A DNA stretch of 64,000 nt from FEN-1322 sp041663425 (GTDB lineage Bacteria; Omnitrophota; Gorgyraeia; 2-01-FULL-45-10), in the NCBI GenBank assembly GCA_041663425.1, contig JBAYMS010000005.1, forward strand, positions 1 to 64,000, written 5' to 3'. How positions within the stretch are numbered: the stretch's first letter is position 1; every line of letters starts with the position of its first letter. Position numbers and translations under genes: made by a program. Below are positions 9,140 through 18,103 of this stretch, piece by piece. The notes under the pieces are model-generated. The model worked only from the letters and a program-made list of their open reading frames with translations. It did no database searches and was not told the DNA's origin.

Positions 9140-11271
9140 CAGAAGCTTCCTTTAACAGACGCTATGCCATTTCGCGCTTTTTCATTGTTCGGATCCACAT
9201 CCAGCATCTTCTGCCAGTATCTAAGAGCCTTCTCCTTCATACCCATCTTTAGATATATCACTGCGAGGTTGTTATATGCATCTAAAAATTTAGGGTCTGA
9301 TTTTGCAGCTTTCTCAAATGAAGCTATAGCGTCATCGACGAGCCCTTTTTTATAATACGCATTGCCCAGGTTATAATAACCGCCTGCAAAATCAGGATTC
9401 GCCTCTACAGCCTTTTTAAGCTCATTTATAGCGTCATCATAACGGCCCATCTTTACATAAATATTTGAAAGATTGTTCCTGGCCTTATAATTAGACGGTT
9501 TTTCTTTCAAAAGATCTTTATAGGTGTTTATAGCCGCGTCATAATCACCCTTAGCCATATATGTATTTGCGAGATTATACCAGGCATCCATGTAGTTTGC
9601 TTTTATTTGAAGAGCTTTTTTAAACTGCTTTATCGCATCATCATAACGGCCCATCTTGAAATAAATATTACCGAGATTATTATTGGCCTGGAGATGGAAC
9701 GGCTGTTTATCCAGAAATATCCCATATTCTTTTATAGCATCTTCATAGCGGCCCATCTTGAGATAGGAATTAGCCACGTTAAAATGACTGGTCAAAACAT
9801 CGGGGTTTAATTTTTCGGATTTCCTGGTCTCTTCAATAGCTTTATCATATAGCCCTTTTTCAAAATATATATTGCCGAGGCTTAAATGCGCATCCGCATA
9901 ATCAGGGGCAATAGATATGGCTGTTGTGAATTGCTCTTCTGCTTTATCGTAAAGTTTCAGATCCTGATACGCTGTGCCTAAACTGACATGAGAGCGCGCT
10001 GTAGCCGGGGGGCGCCTCACCCTTTCCTCCCAAAATACAACGGGATTCCTCCAATCCATGTTACGCGTTACAGTTCTCCAACCATAGAAAATAAAAATAA
10101 CTGAAGCAGCGGCAATAGCTATTTGCTGGTATTTTTTATTCGCGTAAATCCTCAAGATCACAGCGCTAAGCAGCATAGAAAATCCGGCGACGGCGGGATA
10201 GAGAAGTCTTTCGGCGACGGGCGTATACGGATGCGCTATAGTAGGCCCGACGGAAAGGAATATCCATGCCATTGCAAATACAAAGATCCGGTCCTGCTTA
10301 AATTTACGGATAACAAACAGAATAAGCGCTGCAATAGCTATAAATGAAAATAAAGCCTGCGATTCCAGCATCGAATGCGACATACGAAAAACATATTCAG
10401 CAGAAAGCTGTATAGGGAACAATAGCAGCTTCAGGTAATGTAAGATGTATTGGCTTCCCATCATTACAAGATACCCGAGGTCTGTATTAAGACGTGTTTT
10501 AAATAGCACTGCAGGAGAGGCAAATTTAACAAGGCTTATATACTCGTAAAAGATAGCGATTGCAACATATCCGGCGTATATAAAAATCGCATTTTTGATC
10601 GCATTGTTTAATTTGCTCTTATCCACGCCGCCTTTCCATGTACATACGTCTATAACTACCAATAACAACACTGCACCGACGGCAAGTTCTCTTGTAAATA
10701 TAGCAAGAAAGCAGAATAATAAAGAACAGGCATAAAATACGGTTCTCTTTATGCCTTCAGAGGTTTTCACTTTCAGATAAAAAATGATCGCGGTGAAAAA
10801 CAAAGCGCAGAAAATAGCGCTGCCCCTGAACGCAGGGCTATTCACCACCTCAGTCTGGACGGGGTGGGCAATAAAAAACAAGCCGGATAATGCGGCAACT
10901 AAACGCGCCGGAAGCTTAGCGTCCAGCATCGGCGTAATAAGTAACACTAGAAAATAAAGCGCTATTCCGGCCAGCACATGGAAAAAGATATTCGTCAGAT
11001 GATATCCGACGGGGTTAAATTTCCAGAAATGGTAATCGATTATGAATGTAAGTGTAGTCAGGGGACGATAAGAAAATTCGCCGGAGCCGGCGTAATACTC
11101 TTTTGTAAAAAGATACTTTATATTACTGAGCTTTGTAAGGAATACGTTATTTTTTACTAGTAGGTCGTCATCGTAAACGAATTGGTTCTGTAATGAATTG
11201 GCATATATGGCAAATCCTATTACCACTATCAGGGCTATGGAGATAAAAGATATTTTAAAGCTGCTATTCAT
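9139..11271 (-). CDS. TMTC-like polytopic membrane protein with C-terminal TPR array (putative lipid-linked sugar glycosyltransferase)
   Basis: 710 aa. About 10-11 transmembrane helices fill residues 1-420, with an acidic FVYDDDLLV motif in the first external loop, as in GT-C/PMT-type and TMTC proteins. Residues about 430-705 are eight tandem 34-residue TPR units (for example YNNLGNIYFKMGRYDDAIKQ). TMTC proteins are O-mannosyltransferases in animals; bacterial relatives are presumed GT-C enzymes using polyprenyl-phosphate sugars. It follows the DegT gene by 9 nt and overlaps the GT9 start. Confidence 0.85.
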   Translation of the reverse strand: MNSSFKISFISIALIVVIGFAIYANSLQNQFVYDDDLLVKNNVFLTKLSNIKYLFTKEYYAGSGEFSYRPLTTLTFIIDYHFWKFNPVGYHLTNIFFHVLAGIALYFLVLLITPMLDAKLPARLVAALSGLFFIAHPVQTEVVNSPAFRGSAIFCALFFTAIIFYLKVKTSEGIKRTVFYACSLLFCFLAIFTRELAVGAVLLLVVIDVCTWKGGVDKSKLNNAIKNAIFIYAGYVAIAIFYEYISLVKFASPAVLFKTRLNTDLGYLVMMGSQYILHYLKLLLFPIQLSAEYVFRMSHSMLESQALFSFIAIAALILFVIRKFKQDRIFVFAMAWIFLSVGPTIAHPYTPVAERLLYPAVAGFSMLLSAVILRIYANKKYQQIAIAAASVIFIFYGWRTVTRNMDWRNPVVFWEERVRRPPATARSHVSLGTAYQDLKLYDKAEEQFTTAISIAPDYADAHLSLGNIYFEKGLYDKAIEETRKSEKLNPDVLTSHFNVANSYLKMGRYEDAIKEYGIFLDKQPFHLQANNNLGNIYFKMGRYDDAIKQFKKALQIKANYMDAWYNLANTYMAKGDYDAAINTYKDLLKEKPSNYKARNNLSNIYVKMGRYDDAINELKKAVEANPDFAGGYYNLGNAYYKKGLVDDAIASFEKAAKSDPKFLDAYNNLAVIYLKMGMKEKALRYWQKMLDVDPNNEKARNGIASVKGSF

Positions 11272-11280
11272 ATCCCCTCT

Positions 11281-12489
11281 TCAGGTTAATGCCTCGCTCA
11301 AGGCATCTGCTATTATTGTAGCTTCACGATCTGTCATATCGTCATATAACGGCAATTGGATGGAAGATTCATAAACACCTTTAACCACAGGATATTCCTC
11401 TTCCAAGTTCAGATACAAAGCGCAGTTGTCGGTTATTTCGCCTTTTACGCCGGAGTCAATACCCCTTTTCACCAGCTTTCTGCGGATATCCTCTATTGCG
11501 CCGTTATAACTACTTAATCTTATCACAAAAAAATAGAATATTCTATCTCCCTGCACAGAGATATCCTGAAATGATATATTATCGCCAAGCCTTTTTATAA
11601 GACGATCCGCGGCATTGTTTCTTAGTTTATTTTTATACTCAAGATCCCCCAGTTGTCTTAGCCCTAAAAAAGCCTGCAGATTGGTAAAACGCGATTTTTT
11701 AGCACGCGCTGATCTGCGCGTAGACAGATAAAATCTGCTTATGATGCCGGAAGTTTTTTTGCCAGCCAGGAATCTTATGAGGACAGGATATGCGGGTGAA
11801 TTCATGAGGAGATCTTCTGCGTATGAAAATAATATTTTGGTTAGAATGCCATAACTTTTATAGGGATATGATTCAAGGGCGGATTTGATATGTTTTATGA
11901 TACTCTCATTATTGGTGGTTGCCATACCGCCGCCGAATGTGTTTATGCCTTTGATCGTTTCGAAACTAAAAAATGCGGCGTCGCCAATAGAACCTACATG
12001 TTTTCCGTCAATCGTTGCGCCTAAAGCATGCGCGCAATCCTCTATAACTGCCATGCCGTACTTTTTTGCAATGCTTGTTATCTTTTCCATATCACATGGG
12101 ACTCCAAAAAGATGGGTCGCTATTATGACTCTGCTTTTAGGAGTAATGTGAGCGGATATCAGCTGCGGATCCATATTAAATGATTTTTTCTCTACATCGA
12201 CCAGTTTGGGCACCAGCCCTTTGGCTATAACAAGATCTACCAGATCCTTCAGTGTATATGCCGGCATTATAACTTCATCGCCTCGCTCAAGCTTCAGCGC
12301 GTCAAGAATAAGTGATAATGCATCACGCCCTGAACAGGTTGATACAGCAAACTTCGTGCCTACATATTCCGCAAATTTGTTTTCGAACAATGCTATATCC
12401 TGGCCTTTTGCCGTCTGGCCAGTAAATATCAGGCTGAATACATCTCTAAATTCACCCTTATAGTATCGCGGCTTTCGGCGTCTTATCAT
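11281..12489 (-). CDS. DegT/DnrJ/EryC1/StrS-family PLP aminotransferase
   Basis: 402 aa, fold type I PLP enzyme that typically aminates a nucleotide-linked keto-sugar. The PLP-binding Asp is in VIEDCAHALGA (Asp151) and the Schiff-base Lys in FFSFETIKGINTFGGGM (Lys180). The sequence around the Lys differs from the textbook SFHPTKNLT but keeps the Lys and the glycine-rich turn. Its start overlaps the radical SAM stop by 4 nt. It may add the amino group to the sugar later used by the GT9 or TMTC-like protein, which is inference from order. Confidence 0.92.
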   Translation of the reverse strand: MIRRRKPRYYKGEFRDVFSLIFTGQTAKGQDIALFENKFAEYVGTKFAVSTCSGRDALSLILDALKLERGDEVIMPAYTLKDLVDLVIAKGLVPKLVDVEKKSFNMDPQLISAHITPKSRVIIATHLFGVPCDMEKITSIAKKYGMAVIEDCAHALGATIDGKHVGSIGDAAFFSFETIKGINTFGGGMATTNNESIIKHIKSALESYPYKSYGILTKILFSYAEDLLMNSPAYPVLIRFLAGKKTSGIISRFYLSTRRSARAKKSRFTNLQAFLGLRQLGDLEYKNKLRNNAADRLIKRLGDNISFQDISVQGDRIFYFFVIRLSSYNGAIEDIRRKLVKRGIDSGVKGEITDNCALYLNLEEEYPVVKGVYESSIQLPLYDDMTDREATIIADALSEALT

Positions 12490-13580
12490 ATTTTTAAACC
12501 TGTTATTTTTTGAAGCGGTATATTTAGACTAAAACGATCCATCCAGCAATCGCATCTTGCGCCAGACCTGAACGCACAGCGCAGATCCTGCATTTCAGCA
12601 CTGTGCCACAGATCTATGAGATTTGTATCATTCAGATTGCCTATAGGCACATTGGGCGACATGGTCAATTCATGGCATGGCAATAAATTGCCCGACACAT
12701 CTGCACCTCCGAAGAACGTGCCGGCAAAACATAAAAATTTATCTTTCAGTTTTTCGGGATGGAATATAAATGACGGTATATTGCGGTGATAAACTGTATT
12801 CAGAATTTTATATTTTCTCAGTAAGCCCTCAAAGCACTTCCTGAATGCAGGCTCATCTTCTGCGCTGAACCTCATGTATTCGGGAACGTCATAAGACAGT
12901 TCTGTGTTTTTATAAATAGGCTTAAACGATATAGCATCAACTTTTTCTCTAAAATGGCCGGCAAAATCCTCCACAAAAAGATAATTCTGCTTATTGATAA
13001 GATATCGTGCCTCTATAAACACCGGCGATCTTGTAGAAAAATTGCGTATCGCTTTTATACCATTTTCTATTTTGTCAAACAATCCGTCCCGGCCTCTTAT
13101 TTTATCAACGGTTTCCGCATCGGGGCCATCTATGCTTATAGTGATAAAATCCACCCCGCCCCTTATCATCGATTCCGCTTTTTCCTCCAGAAGAAAGCCG
13201 TTCGTCGAAACATTCACTATCATGCCCGAGGATTTGGCTTCCCGTATAACATCATCCAGGTCTTTGCATAATAACGGCTCTCCTCCGCATAAGCTCAGGA
13301 ACCATACGCCGCTTTCAGCTATATTTTTTATAATTTTTATTTTTTGTCTGAGGTCCGGCTCTTTTTTAATTTGCGCCGGCACCTGCCCGGCTTTCCAAAA
13401 TCCGCAAAAAGGGCACCTGAGATTACAGCTTGCTGCTATATCCCATACAAAAAAAAGAGGGCCTCTACGCGGCGTCTTTTGCGTCATAGCTACAAGGTAG
13501 TTGTCTGTAAAAGTGAGGAGTAGTCTGGGGATAGACTTGATATTCCTGCTTAAGGCATATCTCAGCTTGTTTTTATTCAA
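12486..13580 (-). CDS. Radical SAM protein with SPASM-like C-terminal domain
   Basis: 364 aa. The [4Fe-4S]/SAM site is CNLRCPFC (Cys52, 56, 59), followed by SLCGGEPLL (the GGE motif) and VSTNGF. The C-terminal part has several Cys (CFAGTFFGG, LPCHELT, ARCDCW) in SPASM order, binding one or two auxiliary clusters. Such enzymes modify peptides or small molecules by radical chemistry. It overlaps both neighbours by 4 nt (flavodoxin upstream, aminotransferase downstream), so the flavoproteins could be its reductants. The substrate is unknown. Confidence 0.92.
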   Translation of the reverse strand: MNKNKLRYALSRNIKSIPRLLLTFTDNYLVAMTQKTPRRGPLFFVWDIAASCNLRCPFCGFWKAGQVPAQIKKEPDLRQKIKIIKNIAESGVWFLSLCGGEPLLCKDLDDVIREAKSSGMIVNVSTNGFLLEEKAESMIRGGVDFITISIDGPDAETVDKIRGRDGLFDKIENGIKAIRNFSTRSPVFIEARYLINKQNYLFVEDFAGHFREKVDAISFKPIYKNTELSYDVPEYMRFSAEDEPAFRKCFEGLLRKYKILNTVYHRNIPSFIFHPEKLKDKFLCFAGTFFGGADVSGNLLPCHELTMSPNVPIGNLNDTNLIDLWHSAEMQDLRCAFRSGARCDCWMDRFSLNIPLQKITGLKI

Positions 13581-14248
13581 TTTTCCGCCTGGAATGTAAT
13601 TCCTTTAAGCTTAAACATTATTTCGTTTTTAAAGATATCGAAATTATGTTTAAAGACATACATGCCGACAGGGATTATCGGTTTAGAGATAAGTTCTTCG
13701 GCTCTTTTCGGCACCGCTTCGCCTCGCGCGATAGCTTTAGCGGCCACAGAGAAAGCTTTTTTTATGTTCAAACCTAGGATCGTGAGAACTAAACCGCGGC
13801 CATACATCAACATAGGTCCCATCCCTATAGCAAAAACTCCTAGACAGGAAAAGCCAGATTCTTTTGCAAATTGCCTATAAATATTTACGGCCGAATTATT
13901 CTGCCTTGCCTCAGGAAAACCGCAATTTGATATGGCGAACATACCTTTGCTGTTATTTATCTTGGACATATTTTTTTTCAAACTGTCCATGGCGCGTATT
14001 ACAAAAGACGGCGGACCGCCGTTATTTATCGGAGAAGAAAATACAACATTCTCATGGCCATTAATTGCACATAGTAAGTTCTCTTCCCACTTTTCAGAAT
14101 TCATCAGGGCAGCAAGATTAATAATGGTAGATTCTACATTATTACCGGCAAGTGCTTTTGCCAACATATCTCCCGCTATCCAGGAAGCGCACTTATGACC
14201 CTGCTTGGGAGAACTTATTAAAATAAGGATTTTTCTTTTAGTATTCAT
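13577..14248 (-). CDS. Flavodoxin-fold NAD(P)H-dependent FMN reductase-like protein
   Basis: 223 aa. Begins KILILISSPKQGHKCAS, the FMN phosphate loop of NADPH-dependent FMN reductases, with VVFSSPINNGGPPSFVIRAMD as the second flavin-contact region. It lacks the Cys-rich cluster motif of its upstream neighbour, so the two flavoproteins are not simple duplicates. It overlaps the neighbouring flavodoxin and radical SAM genes by 4 nt each, making joint expression certain and a redox partnership likely. Cytoplasmic. Confidence 0.85.
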   Translation of the reverse strand: MNTKRKILILISSPKQGHKCASWIAGDMLAKALAGNNVESTIINLAALMNSEKWEENLLCAINGHENVVFSSPINNGGPPSFVIRAMDSLKKNMSKINNSKGMFAISNCGFPEARQNNSAVNIYRQFAKESGFSCLGVFAIGMGPMLMYGRGLVLTILGLNIKKAFSVAAKAIARGEAVPKRAEELISKPIIPVGMYVFKHNFDIFKNEIMFKLKGITFQAEN

Positions 14249-14820
14249 TTATGAACACCCGCCCGCATTAAAGCATCATCTACCATGCCTTTTATTACGT
14301 CCTCGGTGCAGTTACTACCCAAAACGGTCTTTACAATACACTTGCCATGAAAATTTATCGAGTTATGGCTGACGAGTTTTTTAAAAACGTCTTCGAGCTC
14401 TTTGTTTTCGGCAGCCATTGATCCAAAAACTATAACTTTGGATTTTTTATTATTTCTACGGCGCAGATGGATGTCGCCGTCTATTTTTATAAACAAAGGA
14501 AACAATATCACTATCAGCCTGTCGAGCAGTTTTTTAAGATGCCAGGAGTATCCGCCGTAAGTAATAGGCGTCAGAGATATCCACAAATCACTCTCATCGG
14601 CTGCGCGGACTATTTCTTTGCCTGCATCACTTATAACACATAAGCCCGGCGTCTTATACCAGCAGTCAAGACAGCCCAGGCAGTGATCTATTTTTATATC
14701 ACGGAGAGTAAAAAGCTTCACGTCATAATTGCTGTAATTGAGAGTTTTTTTGATAACTTCGAGCGTGGTTTTTAAAGCAGTATCATTTTCGGTAGAACCA
14801 TCTAATAGCAATATTCTCAT
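14245..14820 (-). CDS. Iron-sulfur flavoprotein / NADPH-dependent FMN reductase family
   Basis: About 191 aa from the ATG at 14820; a GTG at 14826 is also in frame. The flavodoxin fold begins MRILLLDGSTENDTA, and a CLGCLDCW-x6-C arrangement (Cys47, 50, 53, 61) matches the family variant that can hold an iron-sulfur cluster. Residues around SLTPITYGGYSWHLKKLLDR contact FMN. It opens a seven-gene operon and starts 21 nt after the mature 3' end of tRNA-Arg, so read-through from the tRNA transcript is possible. Confidence 0.87.
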   Translation of the reverse strand: MRILLLDGSTENDTALKTTLEVIKKTLNYSNYDVKLFTLRDIKIDHCLGCLDCWYKTPGLCVISDAGKEIVRAADESDLWISLTPITYGGYSWHLKKLLDRLIVILFPLFIKIDGDIHLRRRNNKKSKVIVFGSMAAENKELEDVFKKLVSHNSINFHGKCIVKTVLGSNCTEDVIKGMVDDALMRAGVHK

Positions 14821-14841
14821 AATCACAATGTGGGGTAAATA

Positions 14842-14918
14842 TGGCGTCCCTGGCCTGATTCGAACAGGCGACCCTCTGCTTAGAAGGCAGATGCTCTATC
14901 CAACTGAGCTACAGGGAC
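14842..14918 (-). tRNA. tRNA-Arg (anticodon TCT)
   Basis: 77 nt cloverleaf read on the minus strand: acceptor GTCCCTG pairs with CAGGGAC, D-arm GCTC/GAGC, anticodon stem TCTGC/GCAGA around loop CTTCTAA (anticodon TCT), T-arm GCCTG-TTCGAAT-CAGGC, discriminator G and encoded CCA. It lies 20 nt downstream of tRNA-Pro, so both are probably cut from one transcript that runs on into the flavodoxin operon. Confidence 0.97.
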
Positions 14919-14938
14919 GCATAAAGAACAATACTAAC

Positions 14939-15015
14939 TGGTCGGGAAGGCGAGATTCGAACTCGCGACCCCCTGGTCCCAAACCAGGTGCGCTAGCCAG
15001 CTGCGCTACTTCCCG
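14939..15015 (-). tRNA. tRNA-Pro (anticodon TGG)
   Basis: 77 nt on the minus strand. Acceptor CGGGAAG pairs with CTTCCCG; anticodon stem CCTGG/CCAGG around loop TTTGGGA (anticodon TGG); T-arm GCGAG-TTCGAAT-CTCGC; discriminator A and encoded CCA. It begins 11 nt after the rdgB stop codon, so it may be transcribed from the rph-rdgB side. Confidence 0.97.
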
Positions 15016-15026
15016 GGAAAACTATA

Positions 15027-15620
15027 TTATAGATGTTTCTTCAAAAATTCGCGAACTTTTTTTAACGCCTTGGAGCGATGGCTCATCCTATCTTTCACTT
15101 TAAGGCCAAGTTCACCGAACGTCTTTTTATATTTAGGTATAAGAAATAACGGGTCATAACCAAACCCGTAACCGCCTTTTTCTGAAAATGCTATCATGCC
15201 GCTGCAGGATTCCTCCAGCACCTTAAGGACTTTGCCATTGTCGCATATAGCGACGGCGCAGACAAATTTTGCCTGTCTTTTTTCCGGCGGTACTTTTTCT
15301 AAAAGTTTCAGTATTTTTTTATTGTTCTGCTTATCGCTCTTCCCCGGACCTGCGAATCTGGAGGATCTCACTCCCGGAGCGCCCTTCAAAGCCCGGACGG
15401 CGAGACCTGAGTCATCCCCCACTGCCAAACCTTTCGCAAACTGCGATATTATAAGTGCCTTTTTGGTCGCGTTTGCTTTAAACGTTTTTCCGTTCTCGAC
15501 TATACGCGGGGTATTTTTAAATTCTTTAAGAGAGACCACCTCGGCCTTTATGCCCTTAAGATACCTTCTGAGCTCATAAAGCTTTTTATCATTTTTAGTA
15601 GCAATAACAAGACGGCGCAT
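15027..15620 (-). CDS. rdgB: XTP/dITP diphosphatase (RdgB/HAM1)
   Basis: 197 aa, full family length. Hydrolyses dITP, XTP and ITP to the monophosphate, keeping deaminated purines out of nucleic acids. Family landmarks: IATKNDKKLYEL at the N-terminus, the VGDDSGLAVRALKGAPGVRSSRFAG block, and GGYGFGYDPLFLIP followed by MSHRSKAL near the C-terminus. It starts 2 nt after the rph stop; the rph-rdgB pairing is common in bacteria. Confidence 0.97.
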   Translation of the reverse strand: MRRLVIATKNDKKLYELRRYLKGIKAEVVSLKEFKNTPRIVENGKTFKANATKKALIISQFAKGLAVGDDSGLAVRALKGAPGVRSSRFAGPGKSDKQNNKKILKLLEKVPPEKRQAKFVCAVAICDNGKVLKVLEESCSGMIAFSEKGGYGFGYDPLFLIPKYKKTFGELGLKVKDRMSHRSKALKKVREFLKKHL

Positions 15621-15622
15621 AT

Positions 15623-16348
15623 TTAAACAATGCCTTTCAGCACCTTCTTCTGCGCACAGATAAGTTCGTCGACACCTTTTTTCGCAAGCGTAATAAGTTT
15701 ATTCATATCTTCTTTTGAGAACGGCTCCCTTTCAGCAGTTCCCTGGATCTCGACAAACCTGCCGTCACCGGTCATAATAATATTCATATCAACTTCCGCG
15801 GTAGAATCTTCGTCATAATCTAGATCAAGCACCGGCTTTCCGTCCAGCATGCCGACGCTGATAGCAGCCACATAATCTGAAACCGGGATCTCTTTGATAA
15901 GCCCGGACTTACGCATAGACTCCAACGCGAGTATCGCTGAAACAAAACTTCCGGTTATGCTCGCGCATCTCGTTCCGCCGTCAGCCTGGATGACATCGCA
16001 GTCTATCCATATCGTCCTCTCGCCTATCTTTGACATGTCGGCCACCGATCTCATAGACCGGCCTATCAGACGCTGTATCTCCATAGTCCTACCGCCGAGC
16101 TTGCCCTTTGCCGCTTCCCTCTGCACGCGTGTCTTACACGAGCGCGGTATCATACCATATTCCGCTGTTATCCAGCCAGTACCTTTGCCTTTCATAAAAG
16201 GCGGGACGGTATTTTCCACCGTCGCGGTCGTGATCACCTTAGTATCGCCGATCTCTATAAGGCATGACCCTTCAGCATACTTAATATAATTCTTCGTTAT
16301 CTTTAATTTTCGTAATTCGTCAGACGCTCTTCCACTTGGCCTTGTCAT
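15623..16348 (-). CDS. rph: Ribonuclease PH
   Basis: About 241 aa from the ATG at 16348, which matches the family start (MTRPSGRASDELR); an ATG three codons upstream (16357) is also open. A phosphorolytic 3'-5' exoribonuclease that trims tRNA 3' ends. Conserved blocks: GWITAEYGMIPRS, QRLIGRSMRSV, DCDVIQADGGTRCASITG and DLDYDEDSTAEVDMN. The start lies inside the fumarase beta gene (29 nt overlap), which is longer than usual coupling overlaps. Confidence 0.97.
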   Translation of the reverse strand: MTRPSGRASDELRKLKITKNYIKYAEGSCLIEIGDTKVITTATVENTVPPFMKGKGTGWITAEYGMIPRSCKTRVQREAAKGKLGGRTMEIQRLIGRSMRSVADMSKIGERTIWIDCDVIQADGGTRCASITGSFVSAILALESMRKSGLIKEIPVSDYVAAISVGMLDGKPVLDLDYDEDSTAEVDMNIIMTGDGRFVEIQGTAEREPFSKEDMNKLITLAKKGVDELICAQKKVLKGIV

Positions 16349-16868
16349 ATATGTCATTCCCTTTCGAGTCTATTCCTACAATCAATGGAAAATCCACAAC
16401 TTCCATTTTATATATTGCCTCCGGGCCGAGATCACTGAACAATATCGCCTTGGCGGCTTTTACTTTGGCTGAAAGAAGCGCACCTATGCCTCCTGTAGCC
16501 AGAAAATATACACGTTTATATTTTTTAATGGCATTACGGACTTCCAAAGACCTGTCGCCTTTTCCTATCATAGCACCCAATCCCAATTTCAAAAGTTCAG
16601 GGGTAAACAGATCCATCCTGGAGCTCGTAGTAGGTCCGCATGACCCTATTGCCCTGCCTGGCACAGGCGGTGTGGGACCTGCGTAATATATTACGATATC
16701 CTTTAGATTGATCGGGATCTTTTTGCCTTTAGCGATAACCTCATGCAGCCTTTTGTGTGCGGCATCTCGCGCAGTAAATATAACACCTGTCAGCAGGACT
16801 TCGTCGCCTGCCTTCAGAGACATAGCAGCGTCGCTCGTAATAGGTGTTTTTATTTTCAAGGCGCTCAT
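16320..16868 (-). CDS. Fumarate hydratase class I, beta (C-terminal) subunit
   Basis: 182 aa, normal for the separate beta subunit. With the alpha subunit it forms the iron-sulfur fumarase interconverting fumarate and malate. Motifs include DVLLTG-type GDEVLLTGVIFTARDAAHKR, YYAGPTPP and IGSCGPTTSSRMD, which hold the substrate carboxylates. It overlaps the alpha subunit by 4 nt. The L-tartrate dehydratase beta subunit is a close relative; fumarase is the more likely role in a central-metabolism genome. Confidence 0.93.
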   Translation of the reverse strand: MSALKIKTPITSDAAMSLKAGDEVLLTGVIFTARDAAHKRLHEVIAKGKKIPINLKDIVIYYAGPTPPVPGRAIGSCGPTTSSRMDLFTPELLKLGLGAMIGKGDRSLEVRNAIKKYKRVYFLATGGIGALLSAKVKAAKAILFSDLGPEAIYKMEVVDFPLIVGIDSKGNDIYDKAKWKSV

Positions 16869-17707
16869 ATAGTTTTCTCAGCGCTCCTCGTAGCATGGCA
16901 GCTGACATTTACCGCAACCGGCAATCCTGCTATATGCGTAGGGGCTTCCAGTATGTTTACGCCCAGCACTGTGGTGCTGCCGCCCAGCGCCATCGGCCCC
17001 ATACCAAGATAATTTATTTCGCGCATAAGCTCTCGTTCCAATTTCGCAATATGCTTTTTAGGATTTCTTTTATCTATAGGACGAAGAAGCGCCTTCTTCG
17101 CAAGATATGCGCATTTTTCAAACGTTCCGCCCAATCCTATACCTAAAATCATAGGCGGGCAGGCATCCGGCCCGGCTTTTCTGACCACATCCAATATAAA
17201 TTCTTTTATATTTTCAAACGGATCGGTGGGTTTGAACATCTTTATCATGCTTTTATTTTCACTGCCGAAACCTTTGGGTGAAACTATAATCTTCACCCTA
17301 TCGCCTTCGATAATATCAGCGTAAATCACAGCGGGGGTATTGGTATTTGTATTTTCACGGACAATAGCATCAGATACTACGGATTTTCGTAAACAGCCTT
17401 TTCTATACGCTTCGGCAACGCCTTTATTGATAGCCGCATTCAGATCTCCGCCGACAAACGAAACGTTCTGTCCTATCGAGATATGAACAATCACCATTCC
17501 GGTATCCTGGCATATGGCAATACGTTCCTTCTTTGCAAGCTCAGCGTTTTCTATAACTGTTTTAATGATATTTTTAGCGCGTGCATTCTTCTCTTTGGCG
17601 AGGGCATCTTCAAGAGCTCTGAGGACATCGCCTCTAAGCTCAAAATTTGCCTTCAGGCAAAGCTCATAGACAGCTTCTTTTATTATGGATACGTTTATTT
17701 TTCTCAT
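16865..17707 (-). CDS. Fumarate hydratase class I, alpha (N-terminal) subunit
   Basis: 280 aa, the standard size of the separate alpha subunit carrying the [4Fe-4S] cluster. Cys ligands fit CQDTGMVIVH, ACPPMILGIGLGG(T) and the later MGPMALGGSTTVLGVN region. The class I enzyme is oxygen sensitive, in keeping with an anaerobic lifestyle. Its start shares one base with the queF stop (TAATG) and its end overlaps the beta gene, so the two subunits are made together. Confidence 0.93.
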   Translation of the reverse strand: MRKINVSIIKEAVYELCLKANFELRGDVLRALEDALAKEKNARAKNIIKTVIENAELAKKERIAICQDTGMVIVHISIGQNVSFVGGDLNAAINKGVAEAYRKGCLRKSVVSDAIVRENTNTNTPAVIYADIIEGDRVKIIVSPKGFGSENKSMIKMFKPTDPFENIKEFILDVVRKAGPDACPPMILGIGLGGTFEKCAYLAKKALLRPIDKRNPKKHIAKLERELMREINYLGMGPMALGGSTTVLGVNILEAPTHIAGLPVAVNVSCHATRSAEKTI

Positions 17708-18099
17708 TATTCCTTTTTATATTCCGCCCGCACAGTCGTCTTTATTCCGCCTCGCGCGTTGAATTCCCCTACCAGTTCCATCCATCTCGGTTTGCAGGAC
17801 CTCACCAGATCGTCGAGCATTTTATTAATAACATTTTCGTTGAATATCCCTATATTGCGGTAAAATATTGTGTAATATTTAAGAGACTTCAGCTCAACAC
17901 ATAAAATATCAGGAATATACCTTATTACTATAGTCGCAAAATCCGGCAATCCTGTCTTAGGGCATATACATGTAAATTCGGGGATATCTATCGTGATAAC
18001 ATAGTCCCTGTCAGGATACTGATTCTTCCATGTCTCTATGACCGGCGTTTTAAGCGAACGAACTTTCGACTGCAATCCTTCATATAACGATCTTTTCAT
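17707..18099 (-). CDS. queF: NADPH-dependent 7-cyano-7-deazaguanine reductase (QueF)
   Basis: 130 aa, the short unimodular type. Reduces preQ0 to preQ1 in queuosine biosynthesis. The catalytic pair is visible: Cys46 in FTCICPKTG (thioimide-forming) and Asp53 in LPDFATI; the NADPH-binding motif is ELKSLKYY. It follows queE by 4 nt, completing queD-queC-queE-queF in pathway order. Confidence 0.97.
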   Translation of the reverse strand: MKRSLYEGLQSKVRSLKTPVIETWKNQYPDRDYVITIDIPEFTCICPKTGLPDFATIVIRYIPDILCVELKSLKYYTIFYRNIGIFNENVINKMLDDLVRSCKPRWMELVGEFNARGGIKTTVRAEYKKE

Positions 18100-18103
18100 T
18101 TTA

